A stretch of DNA of 57,912 nucleotides from an uncultured Alphaproteobacteria bacterium (GTDB lineage Bacteria > Pseudomonadota > Alphaproteobacteria > Rs-D84): NCBI GenBank assembly GCA_944389595.1, contig CALXMY010000002.1, positions 1 to 57,912 on the forward strand, in the 5' to 3' direction. Under the pieces are notes generated by a model. It was not told the DNA's origin and ran no database searches. It saw only the letters and a program-made list of their open reading frames with translations. The first letter of the stretch is position 1, and each line of letters begins with the position of its first letter. The position numbers were made by a program, and so were the translations under genes. Positions 1 to 8,481 of this stretch are shown here, piece after piece.

Positions 1-41
1 ATGAAAAAAGCCATGGAACGTTAGTCCCATACACAAAATAA

Positions 42-60
42 AACCGCCCGTTGGGCGGTT
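42..60 (-). terminator. Terminator of tRNA-Val(UAC)
   Basis: Seen: an 8-9 bp GC-rich stem (AACCGCCC / GGGCGGTT on the minus strand) directly downstream of the tRNA and followed on the minus strand by TTTTATTTTG. It is the expected intrinsic terminator for the tRNA transcript. Confidence 0.8.
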
Positions 61-68
61 GTATTTTG

Positions 69-145
69 TGGTGGATGTTGAGGGACTCAAACCCCCGACC
101 CTCTCGGTGTAAACGAGATGCTCTAATCAACTGAGCTAAACATCC
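69..145 (-). tRNA. tRNA-Val (anticodon UAC)
   Basis: Seen: a full 77-nt cloverleaf on the minus strand. The 7-bp acceptor stem is GGATGTT/AACATCC, the D-arm contains GCTCAGTTGATTAGAGC, and the anticodon stem TCTCG/CGAGA closes the loop TTTACAC, giving anticodon UAC. The T-arm holds TTTGAGT rather than the usual TTCGANT, a mild variant. CCA is encoded (69-71). A second valine tRNA with anticodon GAC lies at 25492, so together they cover all four GUN codons. Confidence 0.95.
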
Positions 146-194
146 GAAACTGTGGGCAAATAGTAAATGATTTTTTACCATTTGTCCAGTTTTT

Positions 195-494
195 TTATTC
201 CGGCATTGGCACACCGGCGGTGGCATCGGCCATAACGCGATCGATTAATTCATCGGCCTTTGATTTTGCGTCGTTATATGCCATGGCAACCATTTCGGCA
301 ACCGTAGCACCACCACGTGCCGACAATTCATCAGACACTGTAATATTTGCCAAATCGTATTTACCGGTCATATCAATAATTACATCGCCATTACCGGCAA
401 TACCCTTGACATGCATAGATGCCAATTTTTCCTGGGCTGCGGTAACTTTGTTTTGCAATGCACTGGCCTGGGCCATTAATGATTCCATATCCAT
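195..494 (-). CDS. YbaB/EbfC family nucleoid-associated protein
   Basis: A small DNA-binding protein of the YbaB/EbfC family, which forms dimers and coats or bends DNA; many genomes carry it beside dnaX and recR, which is not the case here. Seen: about 99 residues with an N-terminal helix rich in Gln, Ala and Lys (MDMESLMAQASALQNKVTAA), the central beta segment with 'GIAGNGDVIIDMTGKYDL' and a C-terminal helix 'AYNDAKSKADELIDRVM'. I chose the ATG at 494 because a GGGGGA Shine-Dalgarno sits 7 nt upstream of it; an in-frame ATG at 509 overlaps that site. It lies 55 bp downstream of pnp on the same strand, so co-transcription is possible. Family call is firm; precise role is inferred from the family. 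Confidence 0.85.
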   Translation of the reverse strand: MDMESLMAQASALQNKVTAAQEKLASMHVKGIAGNGDVIIDMTGKYDLANITVSDELSARGGATVAEMVAMAYNDAKSKADELIDRVMADATAGVPMPE

Positions 495-549
495 TGTATA
501 TTCCCCCATATATCACAACAGATGCGCCCATGCGGGCGCATCAATACCA

Positions 550-2718
550 TTATTTTTCGATTTCAGCACCTGTTTTTTGGTCAATACCAACCATTGACAT
601 ACGTGTTTTGCCACGTTTGTCAGCCCCCAGATACCGAACGAATACCTTATCGCCTTCTTTGATTTTGGTATCTTCGATTTTTGCGATTCTTTCACCCGTG
701 ATTTCAGAAATATGAACCATGGATTCAAAACCGTTCAAAATCTTTACAAACAAACCAAAATCTTTGACACCCGATACAACGCCCGGATAAATCATGCCAA
801 CTTCGGGTTCCGCAACAATGTCCTTGATACGCGCGATTGCGGCATCAGCGTTTTCCTTGGACGTTGCCATGATTTTTACAGTTCCGTCATCTTCTAAATC
901 AATTTGGGTGTCTGTTTCGCGGGTTAAAGCCTGGATAACAACGCCGCCCTTGCCAATGACATCACGAACCTTGTCCGGATTAATTTTCATTGTATACATT
1001 TGTGGCGCATATTCAGACACATGTGCACGCGGGGCCTTAATCGCCTTTTCGATTTTACCCAAAATGTGCATACGACCATCTTTGGCCTGGGCCAATGCGT
1101 GTTCCATAATTTCAAATGTAATGGATGTAATTTTGATATCCATTTGTAACGCGGTAATACCATGATCGGTACCCGTTACTTTGAAATCCATATCGCCCAG
1201 ATGATCTTCGTCACCCAAAATATCGGTTAAAATGGCGTAATCATCACCCTCTTTGATTAATCCCATGGCAATCCCGGCAACAGGCCGTTTTAACGGCACG
1301 CCGCCATCCATCATTGCCAATGTTGCGCCACAAGTTGTCGCCATAGACGACGAACCATTTGATTCCAAAATGTCCGACACAACACGCACAACATAATCAA
1401 ATTCATCGCGCGATGGCATCATTGGGTGCAATGCACGCCATGCTAAATTACCGTGACCAATTTCACGGCGACCCGGCGATTTCAGTCCTTTGGCTTCGCC
1501 CACGGAATACCCCGGGAAATTGTAATTTAAAATAAAATCGCGTTCTTCTTCGCCATCCAGACTTTCAATCGGCAGTGCATCTTTGCCACCCCCCAATGTC
1601 AATGACACCAATGCCTGGGTTTCGCCACGTGTAAACAACGCCGAACCATGCGCGCGTGGCAACACACCCAATTCAATTTCAATCGGGCGCACGGTTTTAT
1701 TATCACGGCCATCAATACGTGGTTTGCCGGCCAAAATATTGCCACGCATAATACGCGCAGTAATATTTTCAATAATTTCATCCGCACCGGATTCCAATGT
1801 GGACATTGCAGTTGTTGTTTCCGGGAATAATTCAGGTATGCGAGCCTTGGCCGCTGTATGAATTTGTGCCAAAGTATCCAAACGTGTTAATTTTTCCTTG
1901 ATCTGTAATGCAGATTCAATTTCGCCGGCAAAAGATTCAAAATCTTTTTCCATTGCGATATATTCCGCGGATTTTTCCGGCACAGCCCAACGTTCTTTAC
2001 CGGCCTGGGCGGTTAATTCATTTATGGCATCAATTACAGTTTGTTGTGCATCAAAACCAAATTTAACCGCACCCAATACAGTTTTTTCATCCAATTCACC
2101 AATTTCAGATTCAACCATTAACACGCCATCTTTGGTGGCGGCAACAACCAAATCCATTTCGGAATCTTCGACCATTTTGCGTGATGGGTTCAAAATATAT
2201 TTACCATCGGCATAACCAACACGTGCCGCACCAATTGGGCCTGCAAACGGAACACCCGATAACGACAATGCCGCCGATGCCGCAATCATCGACAAAATAT
2301 CAGGCTGATTTTTTTTGTCGTATGAAAATACCTGGACAATAATTTGAACCTTGTTTTTAAAAGTTTCCGGAAACAGCGGCCGAATTGGGCGGTCAATCAA
2401 ACGCGCAGTCAATGTTTCGGCGGTTGATGCCTTGCCTTCACGTCTGTCGCGCGACCCCGGAATACGGCCCGCAGATGCGAATTTTTCCTGGTAATCAACG
2501 GTTAATGGGAAAAAGTCCTGACCTTCGACCGCGGTCTTTTCCGCACAAACAGTTGCCAAAACCATTGTACCACCCATGGTCGCCAAAACAGCACCGTTTG
2601 CCTGCTTTGCCATGCGCCCGGTTTCCAAACGTAATGTTTCATCACCGTATGGAATTTCAACCGCCACAGGATTGTTTAAATGGGTTTTATCACCCTTGTT
2701 AAATAAACCAAATAACAT
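550..2718 (-). CDS. pnp: Polyribonucleotide nucleotidyltransferase (PNPase)
   Basis: Phosphorolytic 3'-to-5' exoribonuclease and, with RNase E, part of the RNA degradosome in many proteobacteria. Seen: about 722 residues (family 690-720) with two RNase PH core domains separated by an all-helical linker, the catalytic aspartate segment 'DHLGDMDFKV' in the second core, a KH domain ('RDVIGKGGVVIQ') and a C-terminal S1 domain ('PGVVSGVKDFGLFVKILNG'). The chosen ATG at 2718 is preceded by GGAG with 6 nt spacing; an in-frame ATG 12 nt upstream overlaps that Shine-Dalgarno. In many bacteria rpsO lies immediately upstream of pnp; here the two are separated by about 600 bp of repeat-rich DNA and by rpsO's terminator, so pnp probably has its own promoter in that gap. 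Confidence 0.97.
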   Translation of the reverse strand: MLFGLFNKGDKTHLNNPVAVEIPYGDETLRLETGRMAKQANGAVLATMGGTMVLATVCAEKTAVEGQDFFPLTVDYQEKFASAGRIPGSRDRREGKASTAETLTARLIDRPIRPLFPETFKNKVQIIVQVFSYDKKNQPDILSMIAASAALSLSGVPFAGPIGAARVGYADGKYILNPSRKMVEDSEMDLVVAATKDGVLMVESEIGELDEKTVLGAVKFGFDAQQTVIDAINELTAQAGKERWAVPEKSAEYIAMEKDFESFAGEIESALQIKEKLTRLDTLAQIHTAAKARIPELFPETTTAMSTLESGADEIIENITARIMRGNILAGKPRIDGRDNKTVRPIEIELGVLPRAHGSALFTRGETQALVSLTLGGGKDALPIESLDGEEERDFILNYNFPGYSVGEAKGLKSPGRREIGHGNLAWRALHPMMPSRDEFDYVVRVVSDILESNGSSSMATTCGATLAMMDGGVPLKRPVAGIAMGLIKEGDDYAILTDILGDEDHLGDMDFKVTGTDHGITALQMDIKITSITFEIMEHALAQAKDGRMHILGKIEKAIKAPRAHVSEYAPQMYTMKINPDKVRDVIGKGGVVIQALTRETDTQIDLEDDGTVKIMATSKENADAAIARIKDIVAEPEVGMIYPGVVSGVKDFGLFVKILNGFESMVHISEITGERIAKIEDTKIKEGDKVFVRYLGADKRGKTRMSMVGIDQKTGAEIEK

Positions 2719-2948
2719 ATTTTTCTCCATGTTTTTACTTCATTATTAAACGCGAAGAAAAATCATTCGTTTTTGCATTCCATATAAAATGCAAGAATGA
2801 ACAATTTTTCCCCCGCGCTATGCCGATTATAAATCATATTCCGCCGGATGCAAACATTTTTCTTGTTCCACCAGTGCAACGGAAACAGGCACAGACAACA
2901 CTTGCCCCCCGTGCGGGTTGCTTTATTCGCGATGATAATGGGGGGAGG

Positions 2949-2996
2949 CTCGTTACTGGTTACTGGTAACTCGTTACTGGTAACTCGTTACTCGTG
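2949..2996. repeat. Short direct repeats (CTCGTTACTGGTAA type)
   Basis: Seen: a run of 7-bp-based units (CTCGTTA, CTGGTTA, CTGGTAA, CTCGTTA, CTGGTAA, CTCGTTA, CTCGTGA) immediately in front of the partial palindromic element at 2997. There are no spacers, so this is not a CRISPR array. It probably arose by slippage or element insertion. Confidence 0.7.
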
Positions 2997-3064
2997 ATTT
3001 CCCCACCCCCCGTCGTGCAAAGCATGACCCCCCCCGCCGGTCTGGCGCATTATGTCACCATAAT
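2997..3064. repeat. Partial copy of the queH palindromic element
   Basis: Seen: this segment starts with the same left arm as the element inside queH (TTTCCCCACCCCCCGTC) and carries three hairpins in the same order: GTCGTGC/GCATGAC with an AAA loop (3012-3028), CGCC/GGCG (3035-3047) and ATTATG/CATAAT (3049-3064). The right arm found in queH (GACGGGGGGTGG) is missing, so the copy looks truncated or decayed. It lies in the gap between rpsO and pnp. Confidence 0.7.
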
Positions 3065-3130
3065 ATCGCGCATCAACTAATACAACTGTCATGTTTTACC
3101 CCCATTGGTTTGTTATGTGTTAACAAAAAT

Positions 3131-3276
3131 ACCGCCGTGATTATAGGCGGTTGGAGGTTAAGAACTATCAATAGAAATAGTGCCGTTTATTTAAATATAT
3201 CACAGCACTCCAACCGACGTTGGAGAAGTATATTTAAGAGGTTGTTAAGCCCCGCATTGGTAATCGGCCAATGCGG
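3131..3276. other. Cluster of three inverted repeats in the rpsO-pnp gap
   Basis: Seen: ACCGCC/GGCGGT (3131-3151), CTCCAAC/GTTGGAG with a CGAC loop (3208-3225), and CCGCATTGG/CCAATGCGG with a 7-nt loop (3252-3276). The segment GGTTGGAG at 3150-3157 can also pair with CTCCAACC at 3208-3215, so alternative folds exist. No open reading frame explains it. It could be the structured 5' leader of pnp (PNPase autoregulates its leader in enterobacteria) or decayed repeat DNA. The rest of the 600-bp gap holds only AT-rich sequence and the repeats listed separately. Confidence 0.5.
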
Positions 3277-3318
3277 TAATAAATATAACATATGCGGGCA
3301 AAATTACAAATGGTTACA

Positions 3319-3345
3319 AAAAAAACCCGCCGTGGCGGGATTTTT
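3319..3345 (-). terminator. Terminator of rpsO
   Basis: Seen: stem CCCGCC/GGCGGG (3326-3339) followed on the minus strand by eight T residues, with the rpsO stop codon just upstream. It ends the xseB-mutS-unknown-truB-rpsO transcript before pnp. Confidence 0.85.
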
Positions 3346-3617
3346 TATTTACGCAGACCCAATTTTTTAATCAGTGCCTCGTATTCCGATACGTCATTTT
3401 TCTTGATATACGCCAATAATTTTTTACGGCGATTAACCATTTGTGTCAAACCATGACGTGAATGCAAGTCCTTGTGATTATTTTTCATATGTTGGGTCAA
3501 ATTGCGAATGCGTTCGGTCAAAACAGCAACCTGGGATGCAGCGGAACCGCCATTATCCTTGTCTGTTGTTTTAAATTCCTGAATCAATTCGCTTTTTCTT
3601 TCTTTTGTAATGGACAT
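3345..3617 (-). CDS. rpsO: Ribosomal protein uS15
   Basis: Primary 16S rRNA-binding protein of the 30S central domain. Seen: 90 residues, close to the universal length of 89, with the family features '[49 protein letters not shown]' spread over residues 25-74. In S15 the 'H..D.HSR..L..MV..RR.LL.YL' helices contact the rRNA three-way junction. It follows truB by 17 bp on the same strand, the common truB-rpsO order. The usual next gene, pnp, is separated by a terminator and a repeat-rich gap. Confidence 0.98.
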   Translation of the reverse strand: MSITKERKSELIQEFKTTDKDNGGSAASQVAVLTERIRNLTQHMKNNHKDLHSRHGLTQMVNRRKKLLAYIKKNDVSEYEALIKKLGLRK

Positions 3618-3634
3618 TATTTTTCCCTTTGTTA

Positions 3635-4513
3635 TTAAATTGTTCGTTTTGGGCGCAATATGCCATCCACAATATAACCGATACCGATAAATTTATCGCC
3701 ACAGTATACGCGGCACAATCCATTCGCACCCGATGTCGCGATAAATCCGCCATTTTTATATAAACCGGCCGATTTACCGTCCAGATTTTGAACCGGAATG
3801 TCCCCCAGTCCAAAATCTATCGGTTCCAGATATTTTCTGAAATCCCCACCATTATTAAACAGATTTTCCAAAAAATCAAGTTGTACGGCATTTTTTATTG
3901 AAAAACCAATACTTTGTGTACGGCGTATCATGGTTACCGTTGCCACAGTGCCACACATTTGCGCGATATCGCGCGCAATTGCACGAACATATGTACCACG
4001 CCCGCAACGCGTGCAAAAAGTCCATACATCACCATCAATCCCCAATAATTCCAGTGTGTCAATATGTACATGACGGGGTGGCAAATTTACCGCCCTGCCC
4101 CGACGTGCCAAATCATACGCACGCCGCCCGCCAACGTGCACAGCACTGTATGCCGGGGGAATTTGTTCAATGTCGCCAATTAATCGTGGCAATACGTTTG
4201 TAACCATTTCACGCGTTGGAATAATATCACTGTGTGATATTTCGTGTCCCAAAACATCCAATGTATCTGTTTCAAAACCAAAACGTAATGAAAATTCATA
4301 TTCCTTGATACTGGGGCGTATTTCTTCGACAAATGGAATCATTTTTGTGGCCGCACCAATCGCAATTGGCAATACCCCAGATGCCATTTCATCCAATGTG
4401 CCAATATGGCCGAATGTATGCGCATTAAACATGCGCGCAACAGTACCCGCCGCACGCCGCGAAAACATGCCTGATGGTTTATCCAATAAAACAAAACCCG
4501 ATTCTGTTAACAT
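3635..4513 (-). CDS. truB: tRNA pseudouridine(55) synthase TruB
   Basis: Isomerises U55 of the T-loop of tRNAs to pseudouridine. Seen: 292 residues (family about 290-320). The catalytic motif is '[15 protein letters not shown]' with the nucleophilic Asp at about residue 41; the usual motif is GTLDPLATG, so the residues after the Asp are unusual but the Asp is kept. Other markers are '[10 protein letters not shown]' near the N-terminus, 'KEYEF' in strand 4 and '[22 protein letters not shown]' around residues 137-158. The C-terminus resembles a reduced PUA-like segment. It starts 4 bp after the unknown gene's stop and is followed by rpsO. Confidence 0.95.
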   Translation of the reverse strand: MLTESGFVLLDKPSGMFSRRAAGTVARMFNAHTFGHIGTLDEMASGVLPIAIGAATKMIPFVEEIRPSIKEYEFSLRFGFETDTLDVLGHEISHSDIIPTREMVTNVLPRLIGDIEQIPPAYSAVHVGGRRAYDLARRGRAVNLPPRHVHIDTLELLGIDGDVWTFCTRCGRGTYVRAIARDIAQMCGTVATVTMIRRTQSIGFSIKNAVQLDFLENLFNNGGDFRKYLEPIDFGLGDIPVQNLDGKSAGLYKNGGFIATSGANGLCRVYCGDKFIGIGYIVDGILRPKRTI

Positions 4514-4517
4514 ATAT

Positions 4518-5009
4518 TTATCGCATTATTTTATAACGTTCATGTGCAACACGTGCAAAAAATTTTGACAATTCCGAATGATGTGATTCACACAATGGCC
4601 ATAATTGGCGCATTGTATGTAAATCGATAACCGCATCCATCATGCCACGATTTAATGCCACTGTGGCATATTCGCGTTTAACAATCAATCCATTATTTGA
4701 TGCCGCATCCACCGGAATTTCCGCCAATATTTTTTTACCGTCCACGCGCACATTGCGCCCAACAATAAATCGCGGCCCCCATTTTATGTTTGATTCGCAT
4801 AAATAATCATCAATATCAAATTCCAATCTTGTACCCAATTGAAATTCCGGCCGGCCCACTGACCAATCGGTTAATTCATGCGAACGCATAAAGTTAAAAT
4901 CCGCCAAAAATTTTTGCAATTCTGGCGGATTTCTAAACTCGCAATACGTTGGTTCATAAAAAGGTGTTTTAAAAACTATTAACGGACGCGTGTATTTCTG
5001 TGTTTTCAT
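4518..5009 (-). CDS. Conserved-looking protein of unknown function
   Basis: 163 residues that I do not recognise. Seen: no signal peptide or membrane segment; mixed alpha/beta composition; a stretch 'WSVGRPEFQLGTRLEFDIDDYLCESNIKWG' in the first half that looks like beta strands, and a helical C-terminal half ending in 'ERYKIMR'. It is packed tightly between mutS (3 bp) and truB (4 bp) and therefore belongs to the xseB-mutS-truB-rpsO transcription unit. That makes a role tied to DNA repair or RNA processing conceivable, but nothing in the sequence shows it. Coding is supported by length, position and the absence of room for alternatives. Confidence 0.75.
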   Translation of the reverse strand: MKTQKYTRPLIVFKTPFYEPTYCEFRNPPELQKFLADFNFMRSHELTDWSVGRPEFQLGTRLEFDIDDYLCESNIKWGPRFIVGRNVRVDGKKILAEIPVDAASNNGLIVKREYATVALNRGMMDAVIDLHTMRQLWPLCESHHSELSKFFARVAHERYKIMR

Positions 5010-5012
5010 GAT

Positions 5013-7559
5013 TTATCCAAATAAGTTTAATTGTACTTTTGTGTTTTTTGGTTGTGAAACATTTGTATTATTCCGTGGTGCGTCCCCATTTGACCGGGTG
5101 CTTGGCGGAATATCATCGCGCAAAGTTTCATTGTGGGTTTCCAATCCCGCCAAAACCGCTTCGGCGCGCGAAACAACCGATGCCGGCATACCGGCCATTT
5201 TTGCGACCTGAATCCCATATGAACGATTCGCAATGCCCGGAATAATTTTATGCATAAATATTATTTCGTTATTATGTTCACGTACATCAATTGTCAAACA
5301 TGTAACATTTTGTAACATATCAGTCCCATCACCAACCAGCGCAGTTAATTCATGATAGTGTGTTGCAAATAATGTTCGTGGGCATAATTCATTCAAATAT
5401 TCCAATACCGCCTGGGCAATGGCCATGCCATCATATGTTGATGTGCCCCGCCCTATTTCATCAAAAATTATAAACGATTGTTTCGTTGCACGACGCAGAA
5501 TATTGGCCGTTTCACTCATTTCCACCATAAATGTCGATTGGCCGGCCGCCAAATTGTCGGACGCACCAACGCGACTGAATAATTGATCGCAAACACCAAT
5601 TGTTGCACGTGTGGCCGGAACAAATGCCCCCAAATGCGCCAATACAACCAATAACGCATTTTGACGCAAATATGTTGATTTACCCGCCATATTTGGCCCA
5701 GTTAACAATGCGATTGATTTTGTATTTAAATTACAATCGTTTTTTACAAAATTATCCCCGCGTGATCGCAACACAAAATCAATCACCGGATGCCGACCGC
5801 CAACAATATCAAACGCAACATCATCTGTGACATTTGGGCGTACCCATGAATATTGCTGGGCCACAATGGCCAACGAATACCACACGTCTAATTCGGCCAA
5901 CAAATCTGCCGTGGCCAATAAATCATCGGCAACCGCACGAATTTTTTCAATTAAATGCGATATAATATCTGCCTCTATGGCGGCGGATTTTTCGGCCGCG
6001 GATCGTACGTCATTATCCAAATCAATTAACCGCGCGGTTGTAAACCGCATGTTCCCAGACATTGTTTGTCGGTGAATGAACCCTGATTCGGGACGCATCA
6101 ACGCATCTGCACGTGCGGATGGAACCTCTATGAAATAGCCCAGAATATTATTATATTTAATTTTCAAATTATGAATTCCGGTGGACGCGGCATATTCCGA
6201 TTGCATCCCAGCAATCGTTTCCTTGGCCCCGTGGGCCAACCCGCGCATATTGTCCAACGATATATCAAACCCATTACGAATCACATTTCCATCGCGGAAA
6301 AACGTCGGTAATTCATCCGCCAACGCAGAATTTAATTCCAATGCCAATCCATCATGCGTATCAATTTCAGCAAAACGTCGCATTAAATCGACATCCAATC
6401 GCGCCCCCAACATTTTTGCATTTGGCAATTCAATTAAAAAATCTGTGACATGACGCATATCGCGCGGCGTGCCACGCCCGGACAGCAATCGTGACAAACT
6501 GCGTCCGACATCGGGAACCGCCCCCAACGTTGCCGCAACACCACCAATAACATCAGGATTTAATATCAAATGCCCAATATGTGATTGACGACGACGTATT
6601 TCATCACCATCAGCCGACAACGTGCGCAGGTATGAACGTAACTTGCGCGCACCGGCCGCAGTTTTCGTGTTATCCAACACATCAACCAAACATACGCCAC
6701 CATCATTTATTGGCGCGTCAATTTCCAAACTTTTCCATGTGGCCGAATCAATTAATAATTGACGACCAGATTTGTATAAATACGGTGCACGAAACGTAAT
6801 TGATGCCCCACGTTGCGTATTAAATAAATACCCGGCCAATAATCTGATTGCACTGTCATAATTGGATGCAATTGTATCCCCGGGGGTTACCGCGCCACCA
6901 AAAACACTGCTGACGATTTTATCAATATCGGCACGATGATATAATTTTTCGTATACAGGCGTTGTTTTAAACGCATCGCGCAAATGCATAATTGTTTCAT
7001 TTTCGGCCAAATTTTCCGGATAAATAACCTCGGCCGGGTTAATGCGCACAAAATCATCCAATATGTCCGATGTCTTTCCAACAAAAAATTCACCGGTTGA
7101 AATATCGCATCCGGCAATATCAAAACACCCATTATCACATAATACCACCGCAATCAAAAAATTTGAATTTTGGGGCACCAACAAATTTTCGTCTGTCAAC
7201 GTTCCAGGCGTTAAAACGCGAATTATTTTTCTGTCTATATATTTATGCCCGCGGGCCTTGGCCTCGGCCGGGGTTTCCATTTGTTCCACCAATGCAACGC
7301 GAAAGCCCGCACGCACCAAACGCCCAAAATAATTATCGGCCGCATGCCACGGTATCCCACACATTGGAATATTTTCACCATCACCATCGGTACCGCGTTG
7401 GGTTAAAACCAAACCCAATGTACGACTGATAGTTTTTGCATCGTCAAAAAACGCCTCGTAAAAATCGCCCAACCGGAACATCAACAATGCGTCTGGATTT
7501 TCAGCCTTCATATCAACGTATTGTTGCATTACCGGGGTTAATTTGCTTTTTTCCGCCAC
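5013..7559 (-). CDS. mutS: DNA mismatch repair protein MutS
   Basis: Recognises mispairs and small loops and starts MutL-dependent repair. Seen: 848 residues. The mismatch-binding Phe-X-Glu motif is present as 'GDFYEAF' at about residues 31-37, followed by connector and lever domains, Walker A 'LLTGPNMAGKSTYLRQ' near residue 620, the Walker B/signature region 'IIFDEIGRGTSTYDG' and a helix-turn-helix C-terminus. The final 'LNLFG' resembles the beta-clamp-binding motif seen at MutS C-termini. The start is GTG at 7559; an upstream GGAT is the only weak Shine-Dalgarno. It begins 10 bp after xseB and is followed 3 bp later by an unknown gene. Confidence 0.98.
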   Translation of the reverse strand: MAEKSKLTPVMQQYVDMKAENPDALLMFRLGDFYEAFFDDAKTISRTLGLVLTQRGTDGDGENIPMCGIPWHAADNYFGRLVRAGFRVALVEQMETPAEAKARGHKYIDRKIIRVLTPGTLTDENLLVPQNSNFLIAVVLCDNGCFDIAGCDISTGEFFVGKTSDILDDFVRINPAEVIYPENLAENETIMHLRDAFKTTPVYEKLYHRADIDKIVSSVFGGAVTPGDTIASNYDSAIRLLAGYLFNTQRGASITFRAPYLYKSGRQLLIDSATWKSLEIDAPINDGGVCLVDVLDNTKTAAGARKLRSYLRTLSADGDEIRRRQSHIGHLILNPDVIGGVAATLGAVPDVGRSLSRLLSGRGTPRDMRHVTDFLIELPNAKMLGARLDVDLMRRFAEIDTHDGLALELNSALADELPTFFRDGNVIRNGFDISLDNMRGLAHGAKETIAGMQSEYAASTGIHNLKIKYNNILGYFIEVPSARADALMRPESGFIHRQTMSGNMRFTTARLIDLDNDVRSAAEKSAAIEADIISHLIEKIRAVADDLLATADLLAELDVWYSLAIVAQQYSWVRPNVTDDVAFDIVGGRHPVIDFVLRSRGDNFVKNDCNLNTKSIALLTGPNMAGKSTYLRQNALLVVLAHLGAFVPATRATIGVCDQLFSRVGASDNLAAGQSTFMVEMSETANILRRATKQSFIIFDEIGRGTSTYDGMAIAQAVLEYLNELCPRTLFATHYHELTALVGDGTDMLQNVTCLTIDVREHNNEIIFMHKIIPGIANRSYGIQVAKMAGMPASVVSRAEAVLAGLETHNETLRDDIPPSTRSNGDAPRNNTNVSQPKNTKVQLNLFG

Positions 7560-7569
7560 GATTAATCCA

Positions 7570-7773
7570 TTATTCTTGTGCCGGGGTAACCTTTAATGTT
7601 TCGATTTTCAATTCGGCCTCTTTTAATAACTGTTCGCAATAGGCCTTTAGTTTAATACCCTGTTCGTATGCGGCCACGGAATCAGCCAACGGCAATTCAC
7701 CCGATTCCATTTTTTTCACCAATTCAGTTAATTGTTTATATGCCTCTTCGAAAGATAACTTTTTATCGTCCAT
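7570..7773 (-). CDS. xseB: Exodeoxyribonuclease VII small subunit
   Basis: Small subunit of ExoVII, which degrades single-stranded DNA to oligonucleotides together with XseA. Seen: 67 residues with the family pattern 'SFEEAYKQLTELVKKMESGELPLADSVAAYEQGIKL...CEQLLKEAELKIE', all of it two long helices. The ATG at 7773 is preferred because AAAGGG lies 8 nt upstream; the longer in-frame ATG at 7800 has no such site. The gene starts the mutS-truB-rpsO run. The large subunit xseA is not in the window. Confidence 0.93.
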   Translation of the reverse strand: MDDKKLSFEEAYKQLTELVKKMESGELPLADSVAAYEQGIKLKAYCEQLLKEAELKIETLKVTPAQE

Positions 7774-7871
7774 AAATGCACCCTTTGTATCACACGACAA
7801 CCATACAAAAACAATCCCAAAAAGGCAAACAAAAATTTACCAAATTTTACCATAATCGGCCAAAAAACTGT

Positions 7872-7896
7872 TAAAAAAAACCGCCCGGGGGCGGTA
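7872..7896 (-). terminator. Terminator of infC
   Basis: Seen: stem CCGCCC/GGGCGG (7881-7894) followed on the minus strand by TTTTTTTTAAC, immediately after the infC stop codon. Confidence 0.85.
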
Positions 7897-7897
7897 T

Positions 7898-8446
7898 TTA
7901 TTTGACGGGCGCGATTACAATTGATTTTGTGCGTTCGTCTGGTTTAGATTTTGATTCCAACGTTCCACGATCGCCAATTAATTCAACTATACGCGCAAAT
8001 AATTCAGGAATTGCATCCTTGCCCCGCGCCAGAACCTTTTTATTTCCGCGCGTCATAACGGCAATTTTTACCTTGTTTCCCGCATCCAAAAATTCAAAAA
8101 CCTTGCGTAATTTGATATTCAGGTCGTTTTCCTCTATGAAAGGTTTTACCCAAACTTCCTTCATTTCCATTGTTTTTTGATTTTTGCGTGCCTCGGATGC
8201 GCGTTTTTTCTGTTCGTATTTATATTTACCATAATCAATTATTTTTGTAACCGGCACAGTGCCATTATTGCTGATTTCAACCAAATCCAGCCCCTCGTCC
8301 ATTGCGATTTGCAATGCCTGGGCCGTGGGCATAACACCCAAATTTTGGCCGGTCGAACTGATTACCTGGACAGATTTTGCAAAAATCCGACCATTCATGC
8401 GCGGGCCCGTATCCCGACGATTATCACGGTTCATAGACGGTTTAAT
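7898..8446 (-). CDS. infC: Translation initiation factor IF-3 (AUU start)
   Basis: Binds the 30S subunit, proofreads initiator tRNA and prevents premature 50S joining. Seen: the N-terminal domain ('GQNLGVMPTAQALQIAMDEGLDLVEIS'), a Lys-rich linker ('YGKYKYEQKKRASEARKNQK') and the C-terminal domain ('KVFEFLDAGNKVKIAVMTRG'). The first ATG is at 8434, but it lies 18 nt after the Shine-Dalgarno AAAAGGAG. An in-frame ATT at 8446 sits exactly 6 nt after that site, giving I/M-K-P-S-M-N-R. AUU initiation of infC with IF-3 autoregulation is established in E. coli, and I infer it here. The gene stands alone; rpmI-rplT, its usual partners, are at 40248-40836. Confidence 0.93.
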   Translation of the reverse strand: MKPSMNRDNRRDTGPRMNGRIFAKSVQVISSTGQNLGVMPTAQALQIAMDEGLDLVEISNNGTVPVTKIIDYGKYKYEQKKRASEARKNQKTMEMKEVWVKPFIEENDLNIKLRKVFEFLDAGNKVKIAVMTRGNKKVLARGKDAIPELFARIVELIGDRGTLESKSKPDERTKSIVIAPVK

Positions 8447-8481
8447 TGTACGCTCCTTTTGTACTTTTGTGCAATTATTAT

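Noticed and set aside
2949..2996. CRISPR array
   Set aside because: The units are 7 bp, contiguous and without spacers, and no cas gene is present.
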